8,131 bases of DNA from Rhizobium sp. Q54 (GTDB lineage: Bacteria; Pseudomonadota; Alphaproteobacteria; Rhizobiales; Beijerinckiaceae): assembly GCA_945901195.1 (NCBI GenBank), contig CAMDKB010000204.1:1-8131 (forward strand), written 5' to 3'. Positions 7,326-8,131 of this stretch are shown here, one piece after another. The notes under the pieces were generated by a model. The model did not search any database and was not told the DNA's origin. It worked only from the letters and a program-made list of their open reading frames with translations. The position numbers and the translations under genes are program-made. Position 1 is the stretch's first letter; each line of letters opens with the position of its first letter.

Positions 7326-8131
7326 TTTAAAGTCGAACATGCCGCAAACCGCCATATCCGGCGGCGATGTCAGCATCCTCGACCTCAACAGTGGTGCGCT
7401 GTCCCGCGCTGATCGCAAGCTCGCCGTCGAGATGGCCGTCAATATCGTTTATGCGCCCATCCCTTTTGCTGTGATGATGACGACACCACAGGACCTTGAA
7501 GATTTTGCGGTCGGCTTTTCCTTCACTGAGGGCATTATTGATGGCGTCGCCGATATTCGTTCGGTCACGGTGGAAACCGCAGAAGGCGGCCTTAAACTGA
7601 TCGTGACCCTGGCTCAGGAAAAAATGAAGCGTCATCTCGCGCGCGGACGCAACATAGCCGGGCGCACAGGTTGCGGTCTCTGCGGCATCGACGATCTTGC
7701 CGCGCTGCCCTCAGCCAAACAGATCGAAGGCGATGCGCAGGATATTTCCCTGGCGGCCATCAATCGCGCTCTGAGCAGCATCACAGCGATACAGGACCTG
7801 AACAAGATCACCGCCTCAGTCCACGCCGCAGCCTGGTGCAACACCCAAGGCCTGATCACAGCCATCCGCGAGGACGTCGGTCGCCACAATGCGCTCGACA
7901 AGCTGATTGGCGCTGCGCTTCGCGCCGGCGCGAGGGCTGACGATGGCTTCTTGTTGCTCACCAGCCGCGCGTCTTTCGAAATGATCGAAAAAGCCGCCAT
8001 ATTCGGGGCGCGTACGGTCGTGGCCATATCCGCCCCCACCTCACTGGCCGTGGAACGGGCGCGCCATCACCGCATGACATTGATCACCATGGCCCGCAAC
8101 GGCAGCGCCCTGGTATTCCACGGCGCAGAGC
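7312..8131 (+). CDS. fdhD: Formate dehydrogenase accessory sulfurtransferase FdhD (FdsC), 3' end cut by window
   Basis: FdhD moves sulfur from the cysteine desulfurase IscS to the bis-MGD cofactor, and the R. capsulatus homologue FdsC also binds that cofactor before insertion into FdsA. The frame encodes 273 residues from ATG 7312, or 264 from ATG 7339, and is still open at the window edge; by family length only a few C-terminal residues should be missing. Hallmarks seen are LEDFAVGFSFTEGII, the redox-active CGLC motif (C121 and C124 counted from 7312; codons at 7672 and 7681), REDVGRHNALDK at 186-197, and TSR followed by EMIEKAA. I prefer ATG 7312 because CGGA at 7301-7304 lies seven bases upstream, which gives a 14-base overlap with fdsA. 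ATG 7339 avoids the overlap but lacks a clear ribosome site. Its place in the operon indicates a role dedicated to FdsA maturation. Confidence 0.93.
   Translation, partial: MPPNDLKSNMPQTAISGGDVSILDLNSGALSRADRKLAVEMAVNIVYAPIPFAVMMTTPQDLEDFAVGFSFTEGIIDGVADIRSVTVETAEGGLKLIVTLAQEKMKRHLARGRNIAGRTGCGLCGIDDLAALPSAKQIEGDAQDISLAAINRALSSITAIQDLNKITASVHAAAWCNTQGLITAIREDVGRHNALDKLIGAALRAGARADDGFLLLTSRASFEMIEKAAIFGARTVVAISAPTSLAVERARHHRMTLITMARNGSALVFHGAE

Noticed and set aside
6762..7442. 226-codon open frame on the - strand across the fdsA/fdhD junction
   Set aside because: It overlaps two strongly supported genes and shows no domain signature.

Overview
The window looks like chromosomal DNA from an alphaproteobacterium. 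Base composition is moderately GC-rich, and the fdsG-fdsB-fdsA-fdhD order matches the soluble NAD-linked formate dehydrogenase operons known from Rhodobacter capsulatus, Cupriavidus and related bacteria. I cannot name a genus from sequence alone. All recognisable genes are on the + strand and are packed closely. I found no tRNA, rRNA, CRISPR array, insertion sequence or phage gene.

Layout. Positions 1-80 hold the last codons of an unidentified upstream gene. A 154-base gap (81-234) contains two overlapping, mutually exclusive hairpins and an AT-rich tract. Positions 235-2256 encode a membrane-bound protein of about 673 residues, with roughly six transmembrane segments followed by complete GGDEF (diguanylate cyclase) and EAL (c-di-GMP phosphodiesterase) domains. 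A 168-base gap (2257-2424) follows, with a hairpin at the stop codon and an inverted repeat ahead of the formate dehydrogenase genes. Then come fdsG (2425-2913), fdsB (2910-4469), fdsA (4479-7325) and fdhD/fdsC (from 7312 or 7339, running off the window end).

How the genes work together. FdsA oxidises formate to CO2 at a bis-MGD molybdenum (or tungsten) centre. It passes electrons through a chain of iron-sulfur clusters to FdsB and FdsG, which resemble NuoF and NuoE of respiratory complex I; FdsB carries the FMN and NAD+ site where NADH is made. FdhD inserts the sulfido ligand that the molybdenum cofactor needs. The overlap at fdsG/fdsB, the 9-base gap at fdsB/fdsA and the overlap or short gap at fdsA/fdhD point to one transcript. 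The small delta subunit gene fdsD would be expected just past the window end.

The c-di-GMP gene is in the same orientation, but nothing in the sequence shows a functional link to formate metabolism. I found no previously undescribed system. The observations worth checking are modest: this genetic neighbourhood, a few possible RNA or operator structures, and ambiguous translation starts.
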